Below are positions 1 through 12,480 of a DNA stretch of 64,000 nt, one piece after another; position 1 is the stretch's first letter; every line of letters starts with the position of its first letter. The DNA is from Dermanyssus gallinae (taxonomy: Eukaryota; Arthropoda; Arachnida; Mesostigmata; Dermanyssidae), in the NCBI GenBank assembly GCA_003439945.1, contig QVRM01002240.1, forward strand, positions 124,001-188,000, given 5' to 3'. Both the position numbers and the translations under genes were made by a program. A model generated the notes under the pieces. That model worked only from the letters and a program-made list of their open reading frames with translations. It searched no databases and was not told the DNA's origin.

Positions 1-559
1 AAAAAGCTAGTAGAGAGTTTAGTGGAACAGCAGCGCTTTAAAAGGCCGCTGCCACTACTAGTAGCATCTCACACCGCTGCTTTCTCCTCGTGCACCGCTA
101 GTAGGACCTTCTTCCCACGCTCCCGCCAGCCAACCGCCAGCGAGGGCCGTCACCTAGCCAAGACCTGCCGCCCTCTTCTCCCTCTTCTCTTCACCGGTTA
201 CTAGCCCACGCCAAGATGACACGCAAGGTGCTGCGCAGGTTTCCCAAGGGAGGCAGACCTCCAAATATGTACTAGCTGGAGCTGACACTAAAACGATCAT
301 AACATCGATGTTGACGTCAGGCCAATCATGGTGAGAAGGAGCGTCATACCTCGACCGGATCATCAGAGAAAAAACCTGCCTAGAGAAGGAAAGACGCGCT
401 TCACTCGCTAGAAGAGATTGTGAGACGTCCTTACAGGCCTCGGAGGCCATGTCGTAGATGTAGAGCGGACGACTCCCCCCCCCCAGGGCCTTGAAGAACT
501 GGCAAACAGTACCGAACCCTGGGGGGGTAAATGTGAGGACTAGGGTTTTTTAGTGGGTA

Positions 560-800
560 ACCCCATGCCTAAATAAAGAAAAAAAAAAAGGTTTTCCAAG
601 GGAGCCAGAATCCCTCTGCGCGGGCTCTTCTACCGTGTGCCTAAAAATGTCGTGAAAAATAATGACGAAACGAGCTGGGCCGCGCTGCTCACCCTCGCCC
701 CAAAAGTCCTGCACGTCGACAAAGAAACTCAAAGAGGCTATTGCCTGGCCAGCGTGGTCAGGAAAAAAGGTGGCCCTTTTCGGAGGTGCTGATCTTAATC
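560..800 (+). pseudogene. possible non-LTR retrotransposon ORF fragment
   Basis: From about 616 a frame reads GLFYRVPKNVV ... TSWAALLTLAPKVL ... GYCLASVVRKKGG before a stop at 788. The pattern W-x2-LL-x3-P-x-VL followed by a Lys/Gly-rich segment resembles the region upstream of reverse transcriptase in invertebrate LINE polyproteins. This is inferred from general resemblance only. The ends are undefined. Confidence 0.3.
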
Positions 801-1391
801 GCGTGGAAGCATAAAACATTGATGGAGGTGTACAGGCATGTGCAAACTTACATGAAACTTATGAAATCCGCCTGACTGTTACCAGGGATAGTAGCGTTTA
901 GTAGCAGGACATAAAATGCTGCAAAGGTAATTTCCCAAAAATTAACTTTGGCATATGCCACGTAAACGCCACGTATATAATTCAGTCTGTGGATTTTGTA
1001 TAGTTTAGTTTGAAGCGACCGCCTTACATAGCAGACCACCGAACAGAAATTAGGAAAAGGGGAAATGCCTCGGGGTACACCCCGAAACGGCACGAGTGAG
1101 ACCTGTGGCCGCAAAAGCCCAGCGGGTCGTGAATTGTAGACGGACACCATTTTGACCATACCTAAGCATGCCTCCAGGCCGCCAGGCTGAAGCAATGGAC
1201 GCAACAAAAGGTGAGACCAAAGGGGGGTAGAGGCGGCAACTGGAACTGGACCAAAGAGATCCGGAACTTAGAATGCGATTGGGCTCTCATGTCGAATTGT
1301 GTTGTTGTAATGCACAGGCGCTGTCCAGACACGGGTAGTTCCAAAGCTAAACAATCAAAATTCGCAAAGCTAGCACGGATGTCGGGTTTAG

Positions 1392-1499
1392 TGCGTGAGC
1401 CCGGAGGAACAAGATAACGTGGAAGATAAGGCCCTGTGCTACGAGGCCATTAGAAAAGCGCGGGCCTCGGGGCTCGCCCGGCCTCAACCCGCCTCCACG
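1392..1499 (+). other. candidate orphan coding exon
   Basis: A 36-codon open stretch (SPEEQDNVEDKALCYEAIRK, then ARASGLARPQPAST) has GC-rich third positions in AT-rich surroundings. It ends at CCACG|GTAAGG. A stop (TAG at 1389) lies just upstream, so an acceptor near GGGTTTAG would be needed, and that site is poor. The phase at the 3' end (0) fits the candidate exon at 2984. It could also be a transposon ORF fragment. No family is recognised. Confidence 0.28.
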
Positions 1500-2407
1500 G
1501 TAAGGATCCCAGGCTTCCTGCTTGTCCAATCTAGACGAACCCGATACATGAGGGTGAAAGCACAAACTAAGAGAACAAATAAACTCACACACTCCTACGG
1601 ATTCAAAGTAATGTTTTGCAATCTCCAACTTGGGATGGGGGGTTATGGGCTTCGTGGGTTTGGAAGTCGTATAAATCACTGAAGGCTGCCAGTGGTGTAT
1701 GTGGATCATGCATTTCTAAAACCCTTATAGAAAAAAAAGCTTCTCCACAGGCAAGTTATCAAATATAAGAGAAGCTGTATGTCAGCCCTGGCTTACAAAC
1801 AAGTCATAGGTCATTAAAAATATATATCTTTGAGCATTTCTAAGTCTTATAGCGAGGTTTTTGGTTATAGGGTAATGTGCTAAGAACACGTGATCTACAT
1901 AAATTCGTGCATACATGTACATCTTTGAGAACTAAGCGTCGAAAATAGTATTCACAAGTAATAGTCTAATTATCGCTTAGTAACGCCCAGGTTGGTAAAT
2001 TATACACATGTATAGCAGACACAACTAGTGCTTCGTTCACGTCGCTGAATCTTGCCTCACATTGCTAGTTCAGCTATAGATAAAACTTCTGGACATGCTG
2101 CGGCGTGGTATTTATCGCAGTGGCCTAAGCACCTGGCATACCTACAACACTCCTAAGAATCGTACAAGTCTTCCGTACTGCATAACACGTGATGAAATAC
2201 GTAGACTTCAAAGACCGTAGTTACATGTCTACTCTGATCTACGGCAACCCGCCAGATTGTGATTCTCGTCGCTACAGCAGTATCAATTTTTATGTCGTTT
2301 TTCCTCTCCATTTCCTTCAATTTATCCGTCTACTTCAAAATGTTGGCCTTAAACGCTCTTTTCCTGATCAAATGGTAAATTACATCATAGTTGTAGTCCA
2401 TTTGTCA

Positions 2408-2614
2408 TTAGAATCCCATTTCTAAGATATGAAGTACTCTATTCCCACAAGATTTGGCTAACCCCACCACTCGTTTCATGAAGAAAAATTGAGCTCTATC
2501 TAGCCGCTGTAAATCTGCCTCTCCTAGTTTCTCCCGTATGAGTAATATACTGAATGTTTCTATTGGTTCTACTTTAGTCTTGAACGGGGCAGACGCGGTA
2601 CGTACTGACAGCAT
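2408..2614 (-). pseudogene. LINE reverse-transcriptase C-terminal fragment
   Basis: The minus-strand peptide LQRLDRAQFFFMKRVVGLAK followed by SCGNRVLHIL fits the post-RT segment of R1/Jockey-like elements (L-x2-L-x3-Q-x3-L/M-KR-x2-GL-x8-R-x-L-x2-L). The frame is short and decayed. Confidence 0.45.
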
Positions 2615-2983
2615 TTGCGGGTTCCTAGTTGCTGCTAAAGTAGTAAGTTAAACCTTAAAAATTGTATAACATGCTGAATAAAACTAACATGGGTGGTTAC
2701 TTGTATCTTATGATACTGCACGATGAGAGCTAAGAAATGCGCACTGCTATGCAATTGTTTATTAGATTTGTTTTTTCTATTATAGTTATTGTAGATTTAA
2801 CCCAAAACTGCAAGTCTTAAGAAGCATCGCTTTACAAGAGACTTTCCTATGACGCCGGCATCTCCTCTACCATATGGTCACGGTTGCCGGTGGGCAAATG
2901 AAAATGTCTAGAACTCGAACGTGTATGCAATCGCCTCGTAGTATTAGCCCCTACCAATAATTACATGGCCTCATTTTTTTCAG

Positions 2984-3064
2984 TTCCGAGTAAAAGGTCT
3001 CAACCCAGCCGAAGGCAATGGCCTTCTTCTAGGGGCTTACGCCTTCATGATCATGGAGGTCCAG
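2984..3064 (+). other. candidate 81-base orphan exon
   Basis: It is flanked by an excellent acceptor (CCTCATTTTTTTCAG) and a perfect donor (CAG|GTAAGT). Its length is a multiple of three and frame 1 is open: FRVKGLNPAEGNGLLLGAY then AFMIMEVQ. I do not recognise the peptide. The neighbours are non-coding, so the exon would belong to a gene whose other exons are not evident here. Confidence 0.35.
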
Positions 3065-4879
3065 GTAAGTCAGGCAAAACGCATTTTGGCGCGTAAAATG
3101 ACTAGCTAAGAGCATTGTACACAAAAGGTTCTGATCGTTAAATAGAAGCCTCGTTATTTAACCGTGTCTGTATTTTAAGTATTACGTTTGGCTATGTCGG
3201 TGAAAGACTACTGTGCTTCATTTAGTTAAAGACGCCGTCTTGGGGCGAAATATACGCACTACTGATAGGTGAGAACAAGGATCGCTTAATAGTGGTCTGT
3301 TTGGATCATTCAATGCATTTGGCCGTGCTAAAAGTAGTCTAACGTATAAGGTTGTTTGAACGTCCATGCAGACTCTATCTTTCGGACGATCTCTTTCGTG
3401 TGTGTTTTTTGTTTAGTTTAAAGAAACTAGAAAATGTTATAGTACTTTAAATATATCTAATCTAAATATTTACGTTACGAACATCAAACTTGCTAAGCTC
3501 GTTTTTGCGGATGTTCTACACAACAAGAAAAATCAATGATTCAACTTTTCATTGAAGATAGTATGCTAGTAATCCTGACGTGTCATGTACGTATTGTGGC
3601 CTTAGTGAAATTGTATCGTGCCATGCGCTATCAATGTTTGTCTCATAATTGCGATTGTCATTTGGTCTGTTTCGTTTGGCCGCACCACGTGTACTCTCAT
3701 CGTTAGGATTGCGGACATACACTGCGTACGAGTTGGACTGTCGCAAGCAATGGCCGAATATGAAAAGTTAAACTTAATGCAACGTGTCTACCAAAACTGG
3801 CCATCTTGGCATTGATAAAACGGGCTTTATTCGACTGATTGTACGAAATGCAGCCGACCAAGAAACAGCGCTTTGACTTTGGATGGAGGCGGAAGTTCGC
3901 ACGTTGTCAGCTGCGTTTTCGCTTTGTTTTTACCGTAACCGCAAATATATATGATTATACAATAGCTTGCATTATGTCTAAGAATATGCAGCGTAGCGAA
4001 TTTCTTTAATCAGGCTCATTTTGGGACACAAGTTGGCACACTCGAGGCTCGATCAAACAAAAATGCGTGAGGCTAGATGCTGCCACTATGGAGACTAAGG
4101 TAAGCGGAGACATTTGTCCATGAGAGCTGAATATGTCCGACACCAAAATTTAAGTACAAGAATGACGTTCTCCGCGTTGAGACAGCAGCTGAGTATGCAC
4201 GTTTTGCTCAAAGGTGTCACGACCAATATATAAGCTTTGTTTGCCTAAGAGACTATAAACAGGATTTAATTTATCTTAGAGAACACCGAGTCAGCATAGT
4301 CTAAACGAAGCTAGGAGTGCACAGATTCTGTAAAGGATTCTAAAGCAGCTATTATCAACCTACCCTCATCAAATAAAACAGCAGTTCTTTAATCAAGTGC
4401 GATACATTTACTGAAGTATGGCAAACTGTTCTGCCGCAACAACGACTAGGCATAACGCTGCATCGTCGTGATATTTCCGTTATGGATGGAAAATATCGAT
4501 CGAAAATAGGGACCCCAATATCAACCCTTCACATACGGCGGACCACGCAAACTGGATCCGATACGCCTGAACGACGTTATTAAATCGCATATGGCCACAA
4601 GTCCCCCGGAAAGTTGGCAAGCTATTCTGGTTCGAACTCAATTTAAGAAGAGAGGCGGAGCGGAGGGGGGACAATGAGAAGAAAACAGGCGAAAGAAACA
4701 ACGTATCTGTAAGAGGTTTAGGGCAACAGAAAAAACGTGGTGGTGACCAGAGAGGCCGACCTGGGAGAGGCATAGGAAAACTATCGTCGTGAGGGATACA
4801 GACAGCTCGTGTGCGTGTGTGTGTTAGATAGAGAGAAACCGATAGATAAAGATATAGAGATAGATTGAGAGATTACCGA

Positions 4880-5075
4880 GCAAGATGGCTTAGTGGCAAA
4901 AACCATTGCCTTGCATTCGGGAGATTGCCTGGGCTCGAGACCCAAACCGACGACCACTTTTAAATTGGTTTGCATGGTTTCCAATTTAAACAAGGTAAAT
5001 GCCGGAGTGGATTAAAAATTAGCCATGACATGAAAAAAAACCGTACACAGGCTGTAGCCTTACACAAAAAAAATA
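4880..5075 (+). repeat. tRNA-derived SINE, family B
   Basis: The tRNA-like head has A box ATGGCTTAGTGGCAA and a B-box-like GGCTCGAGACCC. A family-specific body follows (TTGCATGGTTTCCAATTTAA, GCCGGAGTGGATTAAAAATT) and then an A-rich tail. It matches 37856-38045 closely along about 170 bases and is unrelated to family A outside the tRNA-like head. Confidence 0.78.
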
Positions 5076-5279
5076 ATAATATTAGAGAATATTAATAGAG
5101 ATTCAGAGGGAGATAGATCAAGATAGAGGTTCAGAGAGAGAGAAAACGAATTAGAGGCTGGAGAAAATGAGGCAAGCCACGAACGAGAAAAGCCAGAAAC
5201 AGGCAAGGGTACAATGGCGATGGCACGGTATGATCGGCGCGTAGTGAGCTCAATGCAATGTAGGAGGCTGCTACTCTGC

Positions 5280-6302
5280 TGCTGATGCTCCTCCTGCTGT
5301 GGTGGTTGTCGTCGTCGTCGTCTTCAATGATTTGAAAGGCCGCCAAAAGGCAACCGGATGGAAGACGGAGTTGGTCCTGCCTAGCCTTGCTCGGTCCTGC
5401 CTCCTCTGGCTTGCCGGCCGACCAGGTGGGTGGAGTCGTCGCTCTGCTGCCTCTTCTTGCATGGCCACCACCAACCACAGCATGATGATAACCGACGAAA
5501 ACGACGACGACGACGGCGACGACGATGGAGAAGAACACCCCCGTCCTCGCCCCCGTCCCTCAGGGTCGGCAAACCCCCTCGAGGAAACTCCCTCAAAGAC
5601 AACCTCCGGCTCGCTGTCGTCCTTCATTCCTGTTAGCAGCAACGAAAACGACGGCGGCGGCAGTGGCGGAGTCAGCTCATCTTCATCCGTGCTCCGCCCG
5701 CTCCACAGCCTGGCTAGATCGCCATCCATACGGACTCCACCGACCAACAGCGAAACTGCTGCAGCGATCCGCGACAGCTCCTCATGCTCTCCCGAGTACG
5801 GGTGGGCAGTGAGGCAGCCAGCCAGCCATTCGGGAGAGCACGGGGAAGTGCCGCAATGCGTTGTCATTAGTGCATCACCGTTGGGCGCTGCTGTTGTTGT
5901 GGCTGTTGTTGTTATTGCTGTTTGATGTTGTTTTTTGTATGCCGTTGTTGTTGTTGTTGTCGTCGTTGTGCCGTACGACGACCGACCGCACACGGCGCCT
6001 AACGCTAGAAGGAGCAGGAGTTGCGGTGGAGTTTAGGAGTCGAGAGACTTTTGGAGCCGCGACAAGTTAGCGACGACGGTGGCCTTTCTGAGTACTAGAG
6101 ACGGCAAGAGATATCACGGAGAAGAACTGACACAAAAGAAGAACTGACTGATTCCATCGGTGGCTGCGGATATGCCGTGCAGCCGATCAGCGCTGACCGG
6201 TTGGTTGGCTCGAACAAAAGGGCAGTTGAGCTAGGCAGGAGCTGGGCCGGGCCGGGCCGGGTCTGCTATGCACGTCAAGGGTGGCGGACGTGTAGAGTCT
6301 AG
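5280..6302 (+). other. GC-rich block with triplet repeats and a possible exon
   Basis: The block is rich in GTC/GTT and GAC repeats. A + frame runs 5461-5925 from ATGGCCACC and encodes an acidic, Ser/Pro-rich disordered peptide, but an equally long frame is open on the minus strand, so coding is unproven. A strong donor, TCTAG|GTAAGCG, occurs at 6303. Together these fit a long 5' UTR exon, possibly of the zinc-finger gene 25 kb downstream, or an unrelated transcript. Confidence 0.3.
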
Positions 6303-7530
6303 GTAAGCGCAGGTAGGGCCGGCAAAAGAAGACACTAGGCGGCTAGGTGTCTGGGAACGCAAGCGGGATGAGCAAAACTGGGCTCTGAGAACGTTGCCGA
6401 TCGTGGGTCGTCCCCGTTGACCTTCGGCGGGTCTCGTGTTGTCGTCATTTGCCGTTGCTTGCTCTGTTTGTCGCCACAGTGACCTTTTCCTCCGCCGTGT
6501 GTCGTATACCTCCTCCTCTTCCTCATCTGGTGATAAAAGACGTTTGTACAGTCTGCAGCTGGACGAAGGGGACAGCTATTACGACAACAACAACAGCAAC
6601 AACAACAGCAGCGTCCTGCCGGCCTCGAAGGTGACGGCGGTAAAGAAAACGGCGCCCCGGGTAGCGCTGCAACCTCATTGGCCGCCGCCGCGTTGACTGC
6701 TCAAGTCGAAGCGGCCGCACAGTAAGGGCGCCGGGCCGACAGCAGCAGAACCCGGCGGCGGCGCCGGCGGGTTGTGATGCCGGGTGACGACGCTGCCAAA
6801 ATATGCTCTTTCTTTTCGTCGTTCGGCTTCGAGCCAACAACAACAACGGGGCGGGGAACAACGGCGAGACAGAGGGCGTTCCGAGGAGGAGCTTGCTCAA
6901 CTCCACGATCTGGCAGTTGGCGGCGAAGGCTACGACGACGATGATGATGACGATGGCTGCGGCCGCTGGCAGCAGAGGTAGCAGTAGAGGTAAAATCGGA
7001 GGTGAAGGTGAAGACGGTGAGGCAAGCCAACGTTAATTGAGAGTTGGCGGGCGGAGGGAAACGGGGAGAAGTCTGGGATGGTGGGGGGGGGGGGGGGGTG
7101 AGGGCCCCACGCCACCCCATCCTCCACAGTCGGAGGATGGGGTGGCTGGTCGGCTGGCCAGGAAAGAACAACGAGAGCTACAACTTGGATGCCGTGCCGT
7201 GCGGACAGCGGGTACCGGCGTGTCTGATGCTCATGCTGTTGTTATTCAAGCTGGTGCGGATGCTGAAATTGGTAATGCTGATGCTGAAATTGCTGATGCT
7301 GAAATTCCTGATGCTAATGTTGAAATTGCTGATGCTGAATTTGCTGGAATTGCTGATGCTGTTGTGCTGTGTCTGTCTCTTGCAGAGCGTCGTAGAAGGA
7401 GTCGGCGTAGGAGAAGGGGCGTGGAGGAAAAGGAAAAAAGTAAAAAGAGTAAAAGAAGAGAGAGAGCACCGATCTAAGCGCGTTGGTCTGGATTTTAGCG
7501 ACTTACCTGGTCGTCGGCAGTAGTAGGTCG
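6303..7530. other. GC-rich repeat block, no supported gene
   Basis: It contains (CAA)n/(CAG)n near 6580-6610, (GAC/GAT)n near 6930-6960, a 16-G run at about 7083 and a degenerate GATGCTGAAATT repeat at 7250-7360. Long frames are open on both strands because of composition. A minus-strand donor-like CCAGGTAAGTCGC lies at about 7499-7511. Confidence 0.5.
7250..7365 (+). repeat. degenerate 12-15 base tandem repeat (GCTGATGCTGAAATT)
   Basis: About eight imperfect units of TGATGCTGAAATTGC occur in a row. In one frame they give an ADAEI repeat and in another an LMLKL repeat. Neither looks like a protein. Confidence 0.75.
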
Positions 7531-8252
7531 ATCGATGCGCGAGCAGCTGAGATCCGAGCCCTTAGACGTAGCCCACGCGTACAGATACGGACGGCCTGGT
7601 TGCTAAGCTGCTGGTGCCAGTAGCCCTAGTAAAGTGTGTGTCGTAGTCAACTGTGCTATTCAGTAGTAGGCAGTAGTAGTAGTAGTAGTAGAAGTCCTGC
7701 CTAGTTGTACAGAACTAGTGTGTGGTCGTCCTCGACTGTGTCTCGGCTGGCGAATCGACTTGTCACGAAAACGCCCCTCTCACGAAGGCGCGCTTCTCCC
7801 AGCTGAAGAGACCACACCCGAGACAGGGGACACACAGACGCGCAGATGAGAAGGTCGTCACTAAAGAAGGACAGATTCAGCGGACAGCCGACGGATAGAG
7901 AAACAAACGCACAGGGAGGTAGGGAAAGAGAGAGATATTGAGTGAGAACAAGAGTGAGAGATACAATGAATAGGCTGAAACTAGGAACAAGGAGAAAAGA
8001 TCAATGAGCGCGTTCGATTCCCACCTCCTAGCCATCACTCTGCAATGATGATTTAAATCGTCGCGACCACGTTCGCCGATAGGTAGTAGCCTCCCAATCG
8101 ATGTAGAGCGTATGCCGGCTCTAATAGTCGGCAGAGAGCATCCGGCGTCGATCGAGATCAAGATTTGCTTGCGCGCGATTTCATCTCGCGCCTCCATCAC
8201 TCTGCGTGGGTGGCATTTGAGCAGACCGCCACGTCACCGTGTACTTTAGTGC

Positions 8253-8290
<38 letters not shown>

Positions 8291-9950
8291 CTGACCTTGA
8301 TTTGGTACCGTATAGTCCAACGTTCTAATATGAACGTGCTGTGTAAATGTCCGCATACCACGATTTGTCTTCGTAGCGTAGAGCACAAACGACTGCAAAT
8401 CACGACACCCTAATGACTTCACTGTGTGGATCATACCAAAGGACGACCATATCGCTTCGATACGCCATGAAATCCCAAATTAATAAATTCAGAATCAAAG
8501 CAGATATAGTAGCGCGTATTCAAGGTGATTCAAGGCTTGATATGATGACTATACTTGGCTCTCGTTAACAGTACAAACTAACTAAAACCGCTCAGTATAT
8601 ACCTAAATTAACAATAGCAAAAATATGTATAAATACGAAATAAGAAATAATTATACACAGCCAATCGCTGCTTAACATGTTCCATTTGAGTCGGATGTAT
8701 GGCGTCATTAAAAACGTCATTGTTCATGGTTTTCTGGCGCTGAGATTTGCTGATGAGATCATTATAACGACAAGTACAGCTGGAAGGGGATCGACTGATG
8801 TACTCGGAATTAGTAACAAACCACGGTGTTGTTAACTGTTTATACCATACCTACCTGTTTCTATGATAAATCAGAGATAAATAGTTCACTTCAATGTTCT
8901 ATGGGCAGTCGTGCTGTGAGTTAACGAAGAGTCACGTACCACGTCAACACACCACAACAATCACAATAATCAATTCTGCTACCGCTATAATGGCGCCACG
9001 TTTCTCAATCATAAAACGAAACATTCGAGGTGATCGGCCAAAGAATGAGTACGACTAGACTAAATACTGTTAATAGAAGTCAACTAGAACACATAGTGCT
9101 TAGCTTCTTACGAACAGACAATACGTGGGTCTATAGGCATGAAAAAGCCAAGAGGATGCAAAAGCAACAGCAGCACCCGCGCGGAGGACAGATCCTTAGA
9201 GATCCTTGTCGAGACTTTGATAGAGTTATGAATGCGTCGAAACAGCAATCTCGCCCGTAACAGCAATACGATTATCTACCTCTGCTCGGACACTAAGAGG
9301 ACCCTGGTACATCGGGGCTGGGAGCAGGTTGGAGAGGGGCAAAGGGCATGCCAGTTATAGGTATCCTCTAGTTGATGCCTAAGAGTAAGCTACTGGCGAT
9401 ACTATCCGTGGTGATGAGACTACAGGGGGGGGGGGGGCTCCGAGAGATGGCACTCTCGGAGTGGTGTGTGGCAAATCTCGGCAATGATGAGTGGGGCGGA
9501 GGCGATTTCTATTGGGTTGGTACTCTCTGTATCTATCTCTATGCGTACTCTCTATCCCTCTCCCCTATACAGCCCCCTTCCCCCCCGCCCTCGCTTTATC
9601 TGTGTCTATATCAATCTACCACTCTGGCGTTATTGCCCTCCCGCCGCCTCTGTTTCGCGGTCGCATGCAGCTATACATCCCGGCCGAAGGCATGGGCAAA
9701 AGCAGCAGGCGGCTCGAGTCTGAGTAAGCCCCAGCCGCACGACAGAGTCAGATGACATAGAATGGACACTCACGAACCCCCCCCCCCTCGTTGAACCGTT
9801 GGAGGCCACCAAAACACGGAGGCAGCAAACTGGATGAACGGACGGACAGACAATGATGCTCAATCGTTCTCCAGGTGAGGAGGATTGAGGTTTCAGGTCC
9901 CGTGAACGTAGGCAAGAACTCCTGCCGGGGTGTTGTATCTGTAGCCGAAG
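7531..9950. other. intergenic, nothing convincing
   Basis: Mixed composition with a (TA)n run at 8256-8290, a G run at 9425-9437 and a pyrimidine-rich stretch at 9540-9620. No domain or splice chain was seen. Confidence 0.5.
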
Positions 9951-11146
9951 CACTTAGGGGGGCAAAGGGAACGAAGGGTCGGAATGAGGGGTCGTGACAG
10001 CGGCGACGACGACACCAACAGCAGCAGCGGCCGCTTACGAGTGGCTGCGAACGGCAATGGCGCCCTGGACAACAACGGCCTACGGCCCAGCATACGATCG
10101 GGAGTGAAGAGGGGGGGGGGGGTTATACGGGAGGGGTGCTTGGAGGTGCATAGGGGATGAAGGTGTTGTAGAGTGAGAAAGGGCCGGGAACCGGGGAGGG
10201 CCTTCTAGGCCGCTTGTGCGCGTGTAGTGGTGGCGGACGCAACGACGACGACGACGACAACAACAGCGACAACAACGAAGAGCGTAGTAGCAGCAGCATT
10301 AGCAACTGCAGGAGTCGCCCGGCCGTCGATGAGAGCTCGTGAGTTTGCTCCGTGCCATCCTCTCGGCGGCGGCGGCCGCGCCGCAGTCCTGCCGGTTGTC
10401 ATGGAGATCGTGAAAACACGGAGGGCGTGGAGGGAGAGCCTAGCTGGCCGGCCGCCTGTCAGCCAGCCAGCCTCCTCCTCGTTTGCTGCGACGGCCGAGA
10501 GAGCAGGCGGCCCACATCCAGGAGCCCGGCCAGGAGCCAGGAGTCAGGAGGCAGAACTGGCAGGAGACTGCTGACTCTGCTGAGCTGCCAGCCCGAGAGC
10601 ACGCCCGCCCGGAGCTGGCAGGCAGGCACTGCCGGCCGCTAATGACAGGGGGACAGCGCACTCAATATCCCTTCGACGAGAACTGATGCCCGATGCGACA
10701 GGCGCGGCGCCACCGGAGGAACTGTCGTCCAGCCAGATTCGGCAACCCACGGAGATGACGACGACGACAACGGCCACGACCACAAGGGCAAGATCTTGAA
10801 CTGACGAGAGATTTGCCATCGCAGATGAAGCATGGCCACATGATCATTGCCGATAAGTCTTTAACAGCCCGTCTCACTTCAAGCACCCCGGAAGGTGGTG
10901 GTTAGTAGGAAGTCCTCACTGCCTTCCCGCAAGGAATATTTCGACGGCTATACAGCAAGCGCTGCTAATCTGCTCCGCAGTTTCACACACACAAATCTCG
11001 GTTTCGCCTCTGCCAGAGCAAGCACAGTTTCTTGGTCAGCTGCTGTGACGGCTGGTGGTTGTAATGTTCAATGTTCTGACATTTAAGAGCAAGAAGAAGA
11101 AGAAGACTCGCCAGTGGCCAGCCCCGAGACGCTGCGCACGACCTCG
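9951..11146 (+). other. GC-rich block ending in a strong splice donor
   Basis: High GC with GAC/ACA triplets at 10240-10300 and a G run at 10110-10121. It ends at GACCTCG|GTAAGTTTTTG (GT at 11147), where composition drops to AT-rich. This looks like a first, possibly non-coding exon followed by an intron. No protein is recognised. Confidence 0.35.
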
Positions 11147-12480
11147 GTAAGTTTTTGTTAATCGACTTGTTTCGCTTTTGCCTTGCACACCATAGCACCT
11201 CACTGAATTGACTGGGGGCAACATATACGTTTACTGATTGTGTGTGTTTTTTTTATAATATTGTTAGTGTTTTTCGAATGTATGCAAGTCCAACATCTAG
11301 CGATCTGATTTAGGCCCACATATGTGTGTATATACATCATCACCTGTGCAGACGTTGTAGATAAAAGAAGCCTTAATTTTGTTTTACATTATTTTCTATA
11401 CTTCTATACGTTTATATATGTGTATACTTTTTATTTACGTTTTTTTATTGGTGTTTATTGGCTTTGTACAGACCTCGGTGCATAGAAGTTAAGGGTGCTA
11501 ATACTAAATGCATGAGGATGTATGACTGATCTCTGATGAAAACACATGAAAAAGCGCCAAACTACGACCACGTGGAGCATTCTCGATAGCAGGAAGGCCT
11601 GACTGAAGACGGAGGTGTTTGCTTCACTGATGTGAAGGTGTGCTAATTGATTGAGTCACTTAACCATATGCCAGATTCGAATCCACCGCAATAGAAGCAA
11701 CCGCAAAGGCACTATACTGATCAGAAACCATGACAAAAACAAAATAGGCAGGATAAACAAGCAGAAAACGAAAATGTCAAGTGTCAACCGCAGAATAGAA
11801 AGTTAGCCGTGACGGCAGCAGCAGAAGCATAAGGGCGCGATTAAAGACAAATCTATGCGCTTGGGGACATTAACAAGAGCGGCAACGAGTGCCAGGTACC
11901 ATCGTTGACTGCCGAGCTCTTCAACAACGATAACAAACAGGCAACGGTTGGTAAGATCAGCAGCGACAACAAAGCATCAACGGTTGGAGTGATCTTTGAT
12001 ATCTGCTCTTACAGCCTAGTAGTTCCGTATGAGGAGGGTCGTTGTGGCTCTGTGTGTGTGCGCGGGCACGCATAACGCGGACCTTGGGGTCAGCATGGTA
12101 TAGGTATTTTGATCTTGATTCCCGTAATGAAGGCGTGCGCTGCTCGGTTTCACGACGACCAGGCATGGATGAAGACATCGACCTCGGCTATGCTTGTAGG
12201 TCTTCATGCTTTTTGCTACCATTCGAACGATCATGCCGATGATGGTGCTGATTAGAATTATTATTGAATAATTCACTCATTCTCACGAGTGTGTCAACAG
12301 ATCCTCTGAAGTTCTGAACATGTGCAATTATGCATATGACAACACTGATGACTAATGTGTCGTCATCATCATGTGAAGTGATTTGTAATACAATGTCAAT
12401 GGTGGTGGTACTGCAGTTTTCTTTCTCCAGAATTTGGAGTCAATACTTAGTCAATACCATAGACATCTCATCATGGCGCG
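11147..12480. other. AT-rich intergenic or intronic DNA
   Basis: Nothing coding was seen. A good acceptor-like TTGGCTTTGTACAG ends at 11472, and a B-box-like GATTCGAATCC at about 11674 suggests a decayed tRNA-derived repeat. Confidence 0.45.

Noticed and set aside
4014..4099. Exon-like segment between TTTAATCAG and ACTAAG|GTAAGC
   Set aside because: Two frames stop inside and the open one does not match the phase of neighbouring candidates. It is mentioned only as a possible terminal exon, not annotated.
5271..5993. 240-residue minus-strand frame
   Set aside because: It is driven by GAC/GTC and CAA/GTT repeats; the opposite strand is open as well and there is no recognisable motif.
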